From assembly GCA_016931995.1 (NCBI GenBank), contig JAFGDS010000059.1, positions 1 to 64,000 on the forward strand: a stretch of DNA of 64,000 bases. The letters run 5' to 3'. This DNA is from Pirellulales bacterium. GTDB lineage: Bacteria; Planctomycetota; Planctomycetia; Pirellulales; Thermoguttaceae. The position numbers and the translations under genes are program-made. The notes below the pieces were generated by a model. That model ran no database searches. It had not been told where the DNA came from and saw only the letters and a list, made by a program, of their open reading frames with translations. Shown one piece after another: positions 1-8,851 of this stretch (the stretch's first letter is position 1; the number at the start of each line of letters is the position of its first letter).

Positions 1-546
1 AGAGGCCCCAACTTTTCCAACCCCAATCCCTTACGCCCCCCCAACGCCCCCCCAACGCCGGACGGCGTAGGGTGGCACTCAACGGCGGAGCCAGTGGCAT
101 GGGGCGTCTTTGAGCGGCGGATGAGTGTCTCCGCGCGCAACCCATTTCTCATAAACAGGTTGCGTCCTTCTCGTCACAACCCCTTCCTGCCCTACGACTG
201 CGAAGCGCGGCAAAATCGAAAAAAACCTTCCTCTCGGCACAATCGGGAACCGAAACCTATATATCAGACAGCAATCCACGGACACGGAAGTTGCGCCGGG
301 GGGAGAACCGCGACTTTCCGGCCGCGCCGTCCCATGGGACGGCGCGCGGCCGCCCCCCATCGGTCCTTCTGAGCCCGTTTGCTGAACCTGGGTAACGCAA
401 GGAAACAGGGTTCCCCACGTCCCGGGAAACCACGCGACCCCACGGCGAGGCGATGCCTCGCGGGGCTTGGGGCCGCGGTCGATTCGCCGGCGGCGTCGGA
501 TTCCGAGGTGACCCACCTTGGAAGAGATCCTTACAGGAGGGAAGGC
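1..546. other. Leading stretch without a convincing gene
   Basis: No credible gene is seen here. Open frames in this stretch have low-complexity, arginine/proline-rich translations with no family resemblance. Positions 84-99 read GGCGGAGCCAGTGGCA, which matches part of the 21-nt inverted repeat near 41.6-41.75 kb, so a copy of that dispersed repeat sits at the window edge. The rest probably contains the promoter and leader of the BON-domain gene, but I see no clear -35/-10 pair. Confidence 0.5.
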
Positions 547-1410
547 ATGCGACGTTTGTTCATTGGATTGGCGGCGGTGATTGGCACCGTCGTGCTCCCC
601 GTCTGGGCGCTGGCTGGAAACCAGGAGGTGGCCGAGCGGATCGCCGCCAACCTCCGTCAGAGCGGCCAGTTGCAGGATTACAAGATCGGCGTGAAGTACC
701 AGGACGGCACGGCCTGGCTTCGGGGTCGGGTGGCCGACGCGCGGCAGCTCAAGCAGGTGCTGCACGTCGTCTCCCGGACCGAGGGCGTCAACCGCGTGGT
801 GAACCACCTCGCCGTGGGCGTGACCACCGAGGACACGACCTCGCAAATGGAGCTGAAGACGCCCTCCGGCTCGCTGGCGCCCGAGCAGGTCTCGCGGCCC
901 GTGCGCACGGTGCGGCAGCGGGATTCCGGGGCGGTGTCGCATCCGGCCCGACGGCTACAAGAGGTGGTCGATTCCGGCGTCGCGTACCATCGCGCGGAGC
1001 CGGTGGCCAGTTCGTACGTGCCGCGGCCCATCCGGCAAACCGTCGCGACGAGCGAGGCGCCGGATCTGGTGCCGGTCGAGCAGATGGCGCCGCGGATGGG
1101 CAATCGCCCCATGCCGGTGGCCTACATCAACGGCGCCCCGGGCGAGGGCGGCCCCGTGCCGGCCTACGCGGCCCCGATGGGCGCGGGCGTGGCCCCGGCC
1201 CGCTACGACCAGCCGCACATGCCCAACCATGCGTGGCCCAGCTACGCGGCCTATCCGAACTACGCGGCGGTGACCTATCCGAAGCAGTACTCGCCCACCG
1301 CGTGGCCGTACATCGGTCCGTTCTATCCCTACCCGCAAGTCCCGCTCGGCTGGCGCAAAGTCACCCTGGAATGGGACGACGGGTGGTGGATGCTCGACTT
1401 CAAGGACTGA
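547..1410 (+). CDS. Secreted BON-domain protein
   Basis: This encodes a 287-residue exported protein. ATG 547 was chosen because it follows an AGGAGGG Shine-Dalgarno and opens directly on a signal peptide (MRRLFIGLAAVIG, cleavage near ALAGN, about residue 25). Residues about 27-95 form a BON domain, with the typical alternation of 'V..RI...L' and 'VWLRGRV.....V' type strands ending in a 'GV.RVVN.L' segment. BON domains are known to bind membranes or periplasmic ligands. The C-terminal two thirds is rich in Pro, Ala and Tyr and ends in an aromatic block (GWRKVTLEWDDGWWMLDFKD), probably a conserved lineage-specific tail. The gene is monocistronic and is followed by a strong terminator. The exact role is unknown; a cell-envelope function is inferred. 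Confidence 0.85.
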   Translation: MRRLFIGLAAVIGTVVLPVWALAGNQEVAERIAANLRQSGQLQDYKIGVKYQDGTAWLRGRVADARQLKQVLHVVSRTEGVNRVVNHLAVGVTTEDTTSQMELKTPSGSLAPEQVSRPVRTVRQRDSGAVSHPARRLQEVVDSGVAYHRAEPVASSYVPRPIRQTVATSEAPDLVPVEQMAPRMGNRPMPVAYINGAPGEGGPVPAYAAPMGAGVAPARYDQPHMPNHAWPSYAAYPNYAAVTYPKQYSPTAWPYIGPFYPYPQVPLGWRKVTLEWDDGWWMLDFKD

Positions 1411-1447
1411 GCGCCCCCAGCCAAAGACCTCACCGACGCAACACCCG

Positions 1448-1486
1448 ACACCCCCGCGAACGAAAGTTCGCGGGGGTGTTTTGTTT
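1448..1486 (+). terminator. Rho-independent terminator after BON-domain gene
   Basis: A perfect 14-bp stem (ACACCCCCGCGAAC pairing with GTTCGCGGGGGTGT) closes on a GAAA tetraloop and runs into TTTTGTTT. It lies 37 nt past the stop codon of the BON-domain gene. Confidence 0.93.
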
Positions 1487-1712
1487 GCGCTCAGCCAATG
1501 CAAGAACTCGCAGGGGCTCTGCCCCCGCACCCCCGGGATTTTGGGAGGCATGACTCCGGTGTCCAAAATGGCATTGGTGACGGCACGGCGATTTGTTTAT
1601 CAGCTATCCGGGTTTCCAGGAATGTCCATACTCTGTGGTTATTTTGGACCGCTTGCGGAGTGGCTACACTGGAGACGGGGATCTTGGGCATTCGCCGTCA
1701 TGGAAAGAGACT

Positions 1713-2510
1713 ATGAATAGGGCTGGGTTGATCGCGGGCGGGTTGGCCATGCTGGCCGTCGGATTGCTGTTGGGGCTCGGGATCGCCGCGGCAACGGCGC
1801 CTGACATGGAAGCGATACCAACGAAGACGACGGTCGCGGGATCATGGCCGACCAGCGGCCCTGCCTCGGAGGATCGCGATGGCAAGGCGGCGACCATCGC
1901 ATCCAACTCGCCAGTTATCGACGCAAAAGATCCAACCATGCTTCGTTGTGTCGCCTTGGTCGATTTTGGGTGTCGCGGGGACACCAAGTCTTGTTTTGAG
2001 GATGTGGTCTTGGCCATTCACACGATTGGCAAACACTCCGGATCGGATGATCTGCTCACGAATCTGGCCCTTTTCTCAGCTATCTGGCGTAGTTCGGGGA
2101 TCACCGACAAACAAGACGTCGCCAACCACCTGATTCCGGCTATCATCGAGGCCATGCAATACGGAGGTTCCTTTTGTGATGAGGCAGCGCTGGCTTGCAC
2201 GATCGCCCGAGAGTCTGGCGACAAGATGGGCGAGGTTTCAAGCCGGGCCGCCGTCGTGTGTGCCCGCAATCTACACACGTTTTTTTTGGAGCCCGACCGC
2301 TACGTCGCCGGTGACTGTGATTGGACGGGCGTTGAACCGGAGCAACTGGCTGTCATCCTGCTTTTAGCGGGCGGGCCAGTGAACCGAACCATGGATCAGG
2401 CGCACGCCGGCGCCGACATGTGGAACTCATTGAAATCGGAACTACACGTTTTCAATGTCTTGATGGGCCAAGCGAGGTGGACTGACTTTGGGGACGACGT
2501 CGAGGAGTAG
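1713..2510 (+). CDS. Hypothetical membrane-anchored protein
   Basis: This is a 265-residue protein that I do not recognise. ATG 1713 was preferred over an in-frame ATG 120 nt upstream because it opens on a clear N-terminal hydrophobic helix (AGLIAGGLAMLAVGLLLGLGIAAA, about residues 4-27), is preceded by a purine-rich GAAAGAGA, and the upstream extension has no sensible composition. The helix is either a signal anchor or an uncleaved signal peptide. The rest is soluble, mixed alpha-helical and contains about eight cysteines (for example CVALVDFGCRGDTKSCF near residue 80), which is high for this genome and would fit disulfides in an exported domain. Neighbouring genes give no functional hint. 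The codon usage is a little less GC-biased than in the flanking genes. Confidence 0.65.
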   Translation: MNRAGLIAGGLAMLAVGLLLGLGIAAATAPDMEAIPTKTTVAGSWPTSGPASEDRDGKAATIASNSPVIDAKDPTMLRCVALVDFGCRGDTKSCFEDVVLAIHTIGKHSGSDDLLTNLALFSAIWRSSGITDKQDVANHLIPAIIEAMQYGGSFCDEAALACTIARESGDKMGEVSSRAAVVCARNLHTFFLEPDRYVAGDCDWTGVEPEQLAVILLLAGGPVNRTMDQAHAGADMWNSLKSELHVFNVLMGQARWTDFGDDVEE

Positions 2511-2839
2511 TCCAGCGGTCTTTCTTTGTGACTTCATCTCAAAACCATCCATTCACCCATGCCGCGGGGGCGCATTGCCGTGCCTTAGCGAGGCGGCACA
2601 AGAAGAAGTCGAAGAAACGGCGTCAGGCTCTTCCCGCGACGTAATCTGGCGAGGAGAATCCAGGCTGATGGCGTGCCAATCGCGCATTCGGTCGCCCAGG
2701 CGGCCAGTGGGGCCCACAATGTCCATGCCCATTGGACACCGGAGCCATGCCTCAAAAAATCCGGTTCATCCGGCGGCAAAGCCGCACCGGCAGGACTACT
2801 CGTGGCGATGCAACCTTCGCTCCTTCGCTCAATCACTCC
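2511..2839. other. Gene-free stretch next to IS remnant
   Basis: I see no credible gene here. The open frame running from 2488 to 2898 overlaps the IS remnant antisense and has no family features. The stretch probably includes decayed insertion-sequence flank, but no clean terminal inverted repeat could be identified by eye. Confidence 0.4.
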
Positions 2840-3010
2840 TTAGGTGGGCTTGGGGGCTAGGTCGAGGTCTCCACGGTGGAAGTAGATGGCGTTCTTGAAG
2901 TTCTCAAAGTTGCGGAAGCCTCGCGCCGTGTATTTCACCCATTGTATTTTGGAGTTGATGCTTTCGCTGGTCGCGTTCGTGATCGCGTGGGTGAGATAGG
3001 CGAGGATGCC
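2840..3010 (-). pseudogene. ISL3-family transposase, C-terminal remnant
   Basis: Read on the minus strand, this segment gives about 57 residues (GILAYLTHAITNATSESINS followed by KIQWVKYTARGFRNFENFKN and a short tail) ending in a TAA at 2842-2840. This is the characteristic C-terminal signature of ISL3-type transposases, with the conserved 'ITNA.SE..NSKIQ..K..ARGFRNFENF' block. No start codon and no upstream catalytic region (the DDE domain) is present, because homology stops abruptly at about 3010. It is therefore a truncated transposase left from an old insertion, and unlikely to be expressed. Confidence 0.85.
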
Positions 3011-3181
3011 CCCTTCAACTCCCTAACACCAACCAGCAAGAATTCCAGTTCCCGGTGAACCGGGACACCGGAACGACCCGGTATACTCTGGGGCAAGAAC
3101 CGGGCTCCCACTTCGAAGGAGACAGCCCCCGGGCCGCGGACACGGCCGATAGACGGGATTCGCAAGACGGACGCGCCTGAC

Positions 3182-5908
3182 TCAAGACGATTTCCGCGCG
3201 GCGGGTTTCTTCGGGGCGTTGGCCGCCTTGCGCGCGGCGGGTTTTTTGGCGGCCTTGGGCGCGGCCTTTTTCGCGGTGGCCTTTTTCGCGGTGGCCTTTT
3301 TCGCGGTGGCCTTTTTGCGGGGGGCTTTCTTGCGGCCGGGGCCGCGGGCGGCGCGCTCCGCCAGAAGATCGAGCGCCCGCTCCAACGTGACTTCTTCCGG
3401 CGACATCGTCCGCGGCAGCGAGGCGTTGGTCGAGCCGTCTGTTACGTACGGACCGTAGCGCCCGTCCAAAAGCCGGACCGGCTCGTTCGTGACGGGCGAG
3501 GGGCCCAGCACGGCAAGCGGCTCGCGCGCCCGACCCGCGCCGCGGCGGGCCTTCGGCTGCGACAACACATCGAGCGCCTCTTCCAGAGTCACCTCCAGCG
3601 GCGACACGTCGTCCGGCAGCGACCGCGTTTCGTCGCCGCATTTGACGTACGGGCCAAACCGGCCCGTCTGCGCGCTGACCGGCTGGCCCGTTTCCGGATG
3701 CGCGCCGAGCGTCCGCGGCAGCGCGAGGAGCTTCAGGGCCGTCGCGAGATCCACGTCCTCGGGCTGCATGCCTTTCAGAAGGGAAACGTTCCGCGGCTTC
3801 TGGTCGTCGTCGGGCGTGCCGCGCTGGACGTAGGGGCCAAAACGCCCCACCTTGAGAAAGACCGGCTTGCCCGTCTCCGGACAGGTCCCCAGCGGCTCGT
3901 CCCCCTGCGCCGCCTTGTCCAATAGAGCCAGCGCCGCCTCGATCGTGAGCTCGTCGGGCGGCATCTGGTCGGGCAGACTCGCCCGGCGGTCGCCCTGTTC
4001 CAGAAACGGACCGTAGCGGCCGATCCGCACGACGATTTCCTCGCCGCTGGCCGGTCGTCCGATGCGGATCCGGCTGACGTCCCGGGCGTCGATCTCGTCC
4101 ACCTTGCTCTGCAGTTGCTGCTTCAAGCCAGGATGGGCGTTGCCGAAGTAGAACGCCTTCAAGTATTCCACGTGCCCCATCTCGCCGCGGCTGATGGCGT
4201 CCAACTCGTCCTCGAGCTCCGCGGTGAACTGGTAGTCGACCAGGTCGGGCAAGTGCTCCTCGAGCAACTGGCACACGGCAAACGCCACCCAGGTGGGCAC
4301 GAGCACGTTATTCTTTTTGAAGACGTACTCGCGGGCCAGGATCGTGTCGATGATCGAGGCGTAGGTGCTGGGTCGGCCGATGCCTTTCTCTTCCAGCGTC
4401 CGCGTGAGCGACGCTTCGCTGTAGCGTCCCGGCGACTGCGTCGTGTGGTCCTTGATCTCCAGCCGCCGGCACTCGAGCGCCTCGCCGGCCTCGACCGAGG
4501 GCAAGATCGTCTCGCGGTCGGCCAGGTCGCCACTGGGATCGTCCGAGCCCTCGACGTAGGCGCGGAGGTAGCCGGGGAATTCGATCGTCTTGCCGCTGGC
4601 CTGGAACACCGCCCCGTCGTGTTCCACGGTGATCGTCGTGCGATACCCGCGGGCGTCGGCCATCTGGCTGGCCACGGTGCGTTTCCAGACCAGGTCGTAG
4701 AGCTTGAATTCGTCGGCGGTCATCTCCTCGCGGTGGTCTTCGGGAAAACCGAAGTGCGGCCCGGCCGGGCGTATGGCCTCGTGCGCCTCCTGGGCGTTCT
4801 TCACGCTGGTGCGGTAGGCGCGGGCGGCGGCGGGGAGGTATTCGGCTCCGTAGGTCCTCTCGATCAACTCGCGGGCCGTCTGGACCGCCACGTTGGCCAG
4901 ATTCGTCGAATCCGTGCGCATGTAGGTGATGTGGCCGTTTTCGTACAGGCTTTGGGCCGCCTGCATCGTCCGCCGCGCGGTGAAGCCGTGCTTGCGGTTC
5001 GCTTCCTGCTGCAGCGTGCTCGTGGTAAACGGAGGAGCGGGCTTCGACGTGAATGGCTTGCTTTCCACCCGCAACACGCGGCACTCGCCCGCCTCAAGCC
5101 GCCGGCGCAGCGCCTCCACGCCTGGCTGGTCGAGCCACAGGAGCGACGCGTCCTTGAGCTTGCCGGTGGTCGGCTCGAAGTCGCGGGCCGCGGGAATCCT
5201 CCGGCCGTCCACGGACACCAGCGCGGCCTGGAACGTCTCGTTTTTCGTCGTGGCGAACGTGCCCAACAGGTCCCAATACGTCGCCGACACGAAGGCCATC
5301 CGCTGGCGTTCGCGCTCGGCGATCAGCCGGACCGCGACGCTCTGGACCCTGCCCGCCGAAAGACGCGGCCTGACCTTCCGCCACAGCAGCGGAGACACCT
5401 CGTAACCGTAGAGGCGGTCGATGATTCGCCGGGTTTCCTGCGCGCGGACCAAGGCTTGGTCCACCTCGCGAGGGTGCTTCAGGGCGTCGTGGATCGCCTC
5501 CTCCGTGATTTCGTGAAACACCAGCCGGCGGACCGGGACCTTCGGCCGGAGCACCTCGCACAGGTGCCAACTGATGGCCTCGCCCTCGCGGTCTTCGTCG
5601 GTGGCCAGATACAGCTCGCTGGCCCCGCGCAGCATTTCGCGGAGCTTGCCGACCTGTTTGGCCTTACCCCGCGGAATGACGTAGACCGGCTCGAAGTCCT
5701 TCTGGACGTTCACTCCCAGATAGGCCCAGGCCTCGCCCTTGAACTCCGCGGGGAGTTCCTTCGCGCCCTGGGGAAGATCGCGGATGTGCCCAATGCTGGC
5801 TTCGATCTCGAATCCTCTACCGAGGAATTTGCCGATCGTGCGCGCCTTGGCGGGCGATTCAACGATCACCAACGGTTTGCCGCCGGCGGGGGTCATTTTT
5901 TTGGGCAT
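3182..5908 (-). CDS. topA: DNA topoisomerase I
   Basis: This is a type IA topoisomerase of 908 residues that relaxes negative supercoils by a transient 5'-phosphotyrosine break. The N-terminus (PLVIVESPAKARTIGKFLG) opens the TOPRIM domain, with DEDREGE at residues 104-110 and the catalytic tyrosine at about residue 329 in HITYMRTDSTNLA. Four C-terminal Topo_C-type repeats carrying GRYGPF/GRFGPYV signatures follow; no CxxC zinc fingers of the E. coli type are seen. The last 50 residues are a Lys/Ala/Pro-rich tail made of AKKAT repeats, resembling histone H1-like tails. The DNA for this tail holds three perfect 15-bp tandem copies at 3263-3307. The gene is divergent from the SurA-like gene. The family assignment is certain. 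Confidence 0.97.
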   Translation of the reverse strand: MPKKMTPAGGKPLVIVESPAKARTIGKFLGRGFEIEASIGHIRDLPQGAKELPAEFKGEAWAYLGVNVQKDFEPVYVIPRGKAKQVGKLREMLRGASELYLATDEDREGEAISWHLCEVLRPKVPVRRLVFHEITEEAIHDALKHPREVDQALVRAQETRRIIDRLYGYEVSPLLWRKVRPRLSAGRVQSVAVRLIAERERQRMAFVSATYWDLLGTFATTKNETFQAALVSVDGRRIPAARDFEPTTGKLKDASLLWLDQPGVEALRRRLEAGECRVLRVESKPFTSKPAPPFTTSTLQQEANRKHGFTARRTMQAAQSLYENGHITYMRTDSTNLANVAVQTARELIERTYGAEYLPAAARAYRTSVKNAQEAHEAIRPAGPHFGFPEDHREEMTADEFKLYDLVWKRTVASQMADARGYRTTITVEHDGAVFQASGKTIEFPGYLRAYVEGSDDPSGDLADRETILPSVEAGEALECRRLEIKDHTTQSPGRYSEASLTRTLEEKGIGRPSTYASIIDTILAREYVFKKNNVLVPTWVAFAVCQLLEEHLPDLVDYQFTAELEDELDAISRGEMGHVEYLKAFYFGNAHPGLKQQLQSKVDEIDARDVSRIRIGRPASGEEIVVRIGRYGPFLEQGDRRASLPDQMPPDELTIEAALALLDKAAQGDEPLGTCPETGKPVFLKVGRFGPYVQRGTPDDDQKPRNVSLLKGMQPEDVDLATALKLLALPRTLGAHPETGQPVSAQTGRFGPYVKCGDETRSLPDDVSPLEVTLEEALDVLSQPKARRGAGRAREPLAVLGPSPVTNEPVRLLDGRYGPYVTDGSTNASLPRTMSPEEVTLERALDLLAERAARGPGRKKAPRKKATAKKATAKKATAKKAAPKAAKKPAARKAANAPKKPAARKSS
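3263..3307. repeat. 15-bp tandem repeat (x3) inside topA
   Basis: Three perfect head-to-tail copies of GGCCTTTTTCGCGGT encode repeated AKKAT units of the TopA tail on the minus strand. As a 15-bp (five-codon) unit it can expand or contract without a frameshift. Confidence 0.9.
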
Positions 5909-6193
5909 GGCGGGTTCGTTCGAGGGAAAGGGGGCAAAGTGTAACGGTTGTCCTCTGTATCAGCGATTGGGCGGTCCATTTTTGAGCCGGCCGCGACGTG
6001 GCCGAACCACCCGCGCATTCCGCCGGATCGGACCGTCCTACCCGCCTCCGAATCGGGATGGTGAGGAATTGTAGCACTCCCGCCCATCCGCACAATCGGC
6101 ATTTCTCGGATACTGGGCTATGCCATACCACCCATCGTGCGTACCAAACGCGGCCCCATGTTGCCCACACGTCTTTACTGTTTGCGACTGGCA

Positions 6194-6221
6194 TTGCATT
6201 TAATGTGGGCCGTTTTAGAAT
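6194..6221 (+). promoter_or_regulatory. Possible sigma70-type promoter for the SurA-like gene
   Basis: TTGCAT, a 16-nt spacer and TAGAAT lie 64 nt upstream of the ATG at 6285, in the divergent topA intergenic region. The -10 box matches consensus at five of six bases and the -35 box only at three. The position is plausible, but support is by eye only. Confidence 0.28.
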
Positions 6222-6284
6222 CACGGGATTCGGCCCTTTGCGCACGGCATCCGCTCGCCCGTTCCAACCCCAGGACACTTCCCG

Positions 6285-8612
6285 ATGGCCAGTCCTTTCA
6301 GCATCTTCCGCAAGCACCAGAAGTTCATGATCGCCACCTTGTGCTTGTTGGCGATGATCGCGTTTGTCTTTCTGCCCATGGTGGTGCAGAGTCAGCAGGA
6401 GAGCCAGGCGGCCGAGAATCCCGTGGTCATTTCGACCGAGAAATACGGCGACCTGCGGGAATCGGACGTGTATGCCCTGCTGGTGCGGCGGCAGCGGCTG
6501 TTTCATTGCCTTAGCCAGGCCATGTTCGAGGCCGGCGCCACCGGTCCCCAGGCGGAGGCGATCCTCAGCGGGCTACTGGGCAACCAGAACGAGGAGGCGG
6601 CCGTCGTGTCCTGGCTGCTGGCTCTGCGCGCCGAGGAGATGGGCCTCGTGGTCGACGATCAGATGATCAGCCGGCTCCTTTACGATCTAACCGACAAGCG
6701 CCTGGTCGCCCAGGATTTCCTGAATCTCTATCGGCGGTTGGAGATGTCGGAGAAGGAGGTCTTCGATTCGCTTCACGACGCCCTCTTGGCCACGAATCTG
6801 CAAAACATGACGTACGTGGGTCTGACCGCCAGCACGCCGGCCCAACGCTGGGAGTTCTACCAGCGGCTCAATCGAAAGGTGAACGCCGAGGTGCTGCCCG
6901 TGGCCGTAGCCGGCTTCACGGGCGAGGTGCCCGATCCCGACGACGAAGAGCTCAAGGCGTTTTTCGAGAAGTACAAGTCGGACTTCGCCGTGCCCGGCTC
7001 GCCCGAACCCGGATTCCACGTGCCCAAGCGGGTGGCCTTCGAGTACGTCAAGGCGGACTATAAGAAGTTCGCGGACTTGGAGGCGGTCACCCGCGAGGAG
7101 ATTGAGGAGTACTACAAGGAGCACCGCGAGGATTACCAGAACATCTCGCTTCCGGGATTGGACTTCGATCTGCCAGCTTTGCCGCCCACGACAACGCCGC
7201 TGGAGCCCGCGGAACCCAAGACCGAAAATCCCGACGTTTCCGCGCCCGAGAAGGCAACGCCGGAAACGGCCGAGCCCACTCCCGGCGACACGTCGTCGGC
7301 CGCGGGACCCACGTTGCGGCTCGTTTCTTTCCAGGAACCCGAGGCGAAGTCGGACGAAGCCACGCCGGCCCAACCGACCGACGAAGCGAAGGGTGACGAG
7401 AAGGACGAAGCGTCCAAGGGCGAGACCACGCCCGCCGCCGAGGAAACAAAGGCCGCCGAAGCGCCCAAGGAGGACGCGAAGAGCGAACCGCCGATCCAGC
7501 TTCCCGGCCCTCTGCCCGAGTTGCCCGGCGAAGCGCCGGGAACGCCGACCGTGCCGCCGGCCGCGCCGGCCGCCGCGCCATCCGCGCCATCCGCGCCGGC
7601 CGCTCCAGACGCTCCCAAGCCGAAGTACAAGCCGCTGGAAGAGGTCGAGGGCGAGATCCGTCAGATTCTGGCCGGGCGGAAGGCGACCGAACGGATCCTC
7701 TCGGCGATAGGGCCCATCGAGTCGAAGATGCGGGAGTTCCGTTCCGCGCGGATCCGTCACGAATTCGACAAGGCCGAGGGCAAGGACGTCAAACTGCCCC
7801 CACTCGATCTGGCGTCGCTGGCCGCGGCGGCCGGAATGACGTTCCACCGCGTGGACTTGCTCGACGCGGAACAGGTCTGGGAGACGGACATCGGCAAGTC
7901 GCTCATTCTCGAATTTCCCGCGGACGAGCCAACCGGCCGCGTCGGCCGGAGCTTCCTTGAGACCACCTTCGAGGGAATGCCCGAGTTCCAACCTCGCATT
8001 AGCCGCGACGCGCAGGACAACCTTTATCTGTTCTGGATGACCCAAAGGGCCGACGAGCGGATCCCCGAGTTTACCGACGAGGGCGTCCGCGAACAGGTCC
8101 TTGCCGCCTGGCGGATGGTCCAGGCCCGCAAGCTGGCCGTCCAGCGGGCCGAAGAGCTTGCCGAAAAGGCCCGCAAGAGCGGCCAGTCGCTTCTGACCGC
8201 GCTGGGCGGCCAGAAGGGCGTCGAAGTCTTCCAGACGGGGCCGTTCACGTGGATGACCACGGGCACGGTTCCGCTGGCGCAGTCGCGGGCGTTGCCGCGG
8301 ATCAGCCGCGTCGAGCACGTCGAGATGGCCGGCCGCGACTTCATGCGGGCCGTGTACGATCTGAATGTGGGCGGGATCGGCGTCGCCCTGAACGCGCCGC
8401 GGACGGTCGCCTACGTCATCCGCCTCACCGAGACCACGCCCGACGAAAAGGTCCTCCTGCAGGGATTCAAGGCGGAAGACCCCAGCCGGTACGACACGGT
8501 CGCCCTGGACGACTACCGCGAGGTCTTCAAGGCCTGGCGCGACCAGATCGAGCGCGACGCCGGCCTCCAGTGGCAGCGCGAACCCCGTCGCCCCGAGCCA
8601 ACCCGGCAGTAG
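6285..8612 (+). CDS. SurA/PpiD-like membrane-anchored protein
   Basis: This is a 775-residue protein with one N-terminal transmembrane helix (about residues 14-35, KFMIATLCLLAMIAFVFLPM). The helix is followed by a helical region (about 50-190) resembling the chaperone N-domain of SurA/PpiD-type peptidyl-prolyl isomerases. Residues about 290-450 are a disordered Pro/Ala/Glu/Lys-rich stretch, and a second globular region (about 450-760) follows. I cannot point to a canonical parvulin active site, so isomerase activity is uncertain. The architecture (single TM anchor with the bulk outside) suggests an envelope-protein folding factor. It is divergent from topA. The ATG at 6285 gives the short cytoplasmic leader expected for such anchors. 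Confidence is high for a real gene, moderate for the family. Confidence 0.8.
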   Translation: MASPFSIFRKHQKFMIATLCLLAMIAFVFLPMVVQSQQESQAAENPVVISTEKYGDLRESDVYALLVRRQRLFHCLSQAMFEAGATGPQAEAILSGLLGNQNEEAAVVSWLLALRAEEMGLVVDDQMISRLLYDLTDKRLVAQDFLNLYRRLEMSEKEVFDSLHDALLATNLQNMTYVGLTASTPAQRWEFYQRLNRKVNAEVLPVAVAGFTGEVPDPDDEELKAFFEKYKSDFAVPGSPEPGFHVPKRVAFEYVKADYKKFADLEAVTREEIEEYYKEHREDYQNISLPGLDFDLPALPPTTTPLEPAEPKTENPDVSAPEKATPETAEPTPGDTSSAAGPTLRLVSFQEPEAKSDEATPAQPTDEAKGDEKDEASKGETTPAAEETKAAEAPKEDAKSEPPIQLPGPLPELPGEAPGTPTVPPAAPAAAPSAPSAPAAPDAPKPKYKPLEEVEGEIRQILAGRKATERILSAIGPIESKMREFRSARIRHEFDKAEGKDVKLPPLDLASLAAAAGMTFHRVDLLDAEQVWETDIGKSLILEFPADEPTGRVGRSFLETTFEGMPEFQPRISRDAQDNLYLFWMTQRADERIPEFTDEGVREQVLAAWRMVQARKLAVQRAEELAEKARKSGQSLLTALGGQKGVEVFQTGPFTWMTTGTVPLAQSRALPRISRVEHVEMAGRDFMRAVYDLNVGGIGVALNAPRTVAYVIRLTETTPDEKVLLQGFKAEDPSRYDTVALDDYREVFKAWRDQIERDAGLQWQREPRRPEPTRQ

Positions 8613-8634
8613 CGCGTCTTCTCATTAAGGTATT

Positions 8635-8752
8635 GTGACGGAATAACGCACGGAATTGTCATTCCGAGCGCAGCGAAGAATCTCCCGCGATTCTCGGACG
8701 AGATCCTTCGCTTCGCTCAGGATGACTCGTTCCATTCTGTCACGTTATTCCG
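8635..8752. repeat. Dispersed palindromic repeat, family A, copy 1
   Basis: This is a nested inverted repeat. Inner arms 8658-8684 (GTCATTCCGAGCGCAGCG...) and 8700-8726 (...CTTCGCTCAGGATGAC) flank a 15-nt loop. Outer arms CGGAATAACG (8639-8648) and CGTTATTCCG (8743-8752) bracket the whole. It lies in the convergent gap between the SurA-like gene and the esterase gene. Related copies occur at 10261-10342 and, inside the uvrA reading frame, at 22871-22968. Confidence 0.9.
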
Positions 8753-8851
8753 CTACGATGTCTCATGATCTCCAGTGGAAGCCGCGGCATCCACCCTGCC
8801 CGCGGCAAACGCGCGGGACGCCCCACCGGCACGAATGTGGCGAAAGACGCG

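Noticed and set aside
94-372. 92-codon open frame at the window start
   Set aside because: Low-complexity translation, no RBS, no family resemblance.
4115-5944. 609-codon open frame antisense to topA
   Set aside because: It is a high-GC shadow of the topA reading frame. It has no family features and topA is unambiguous on the other strand.
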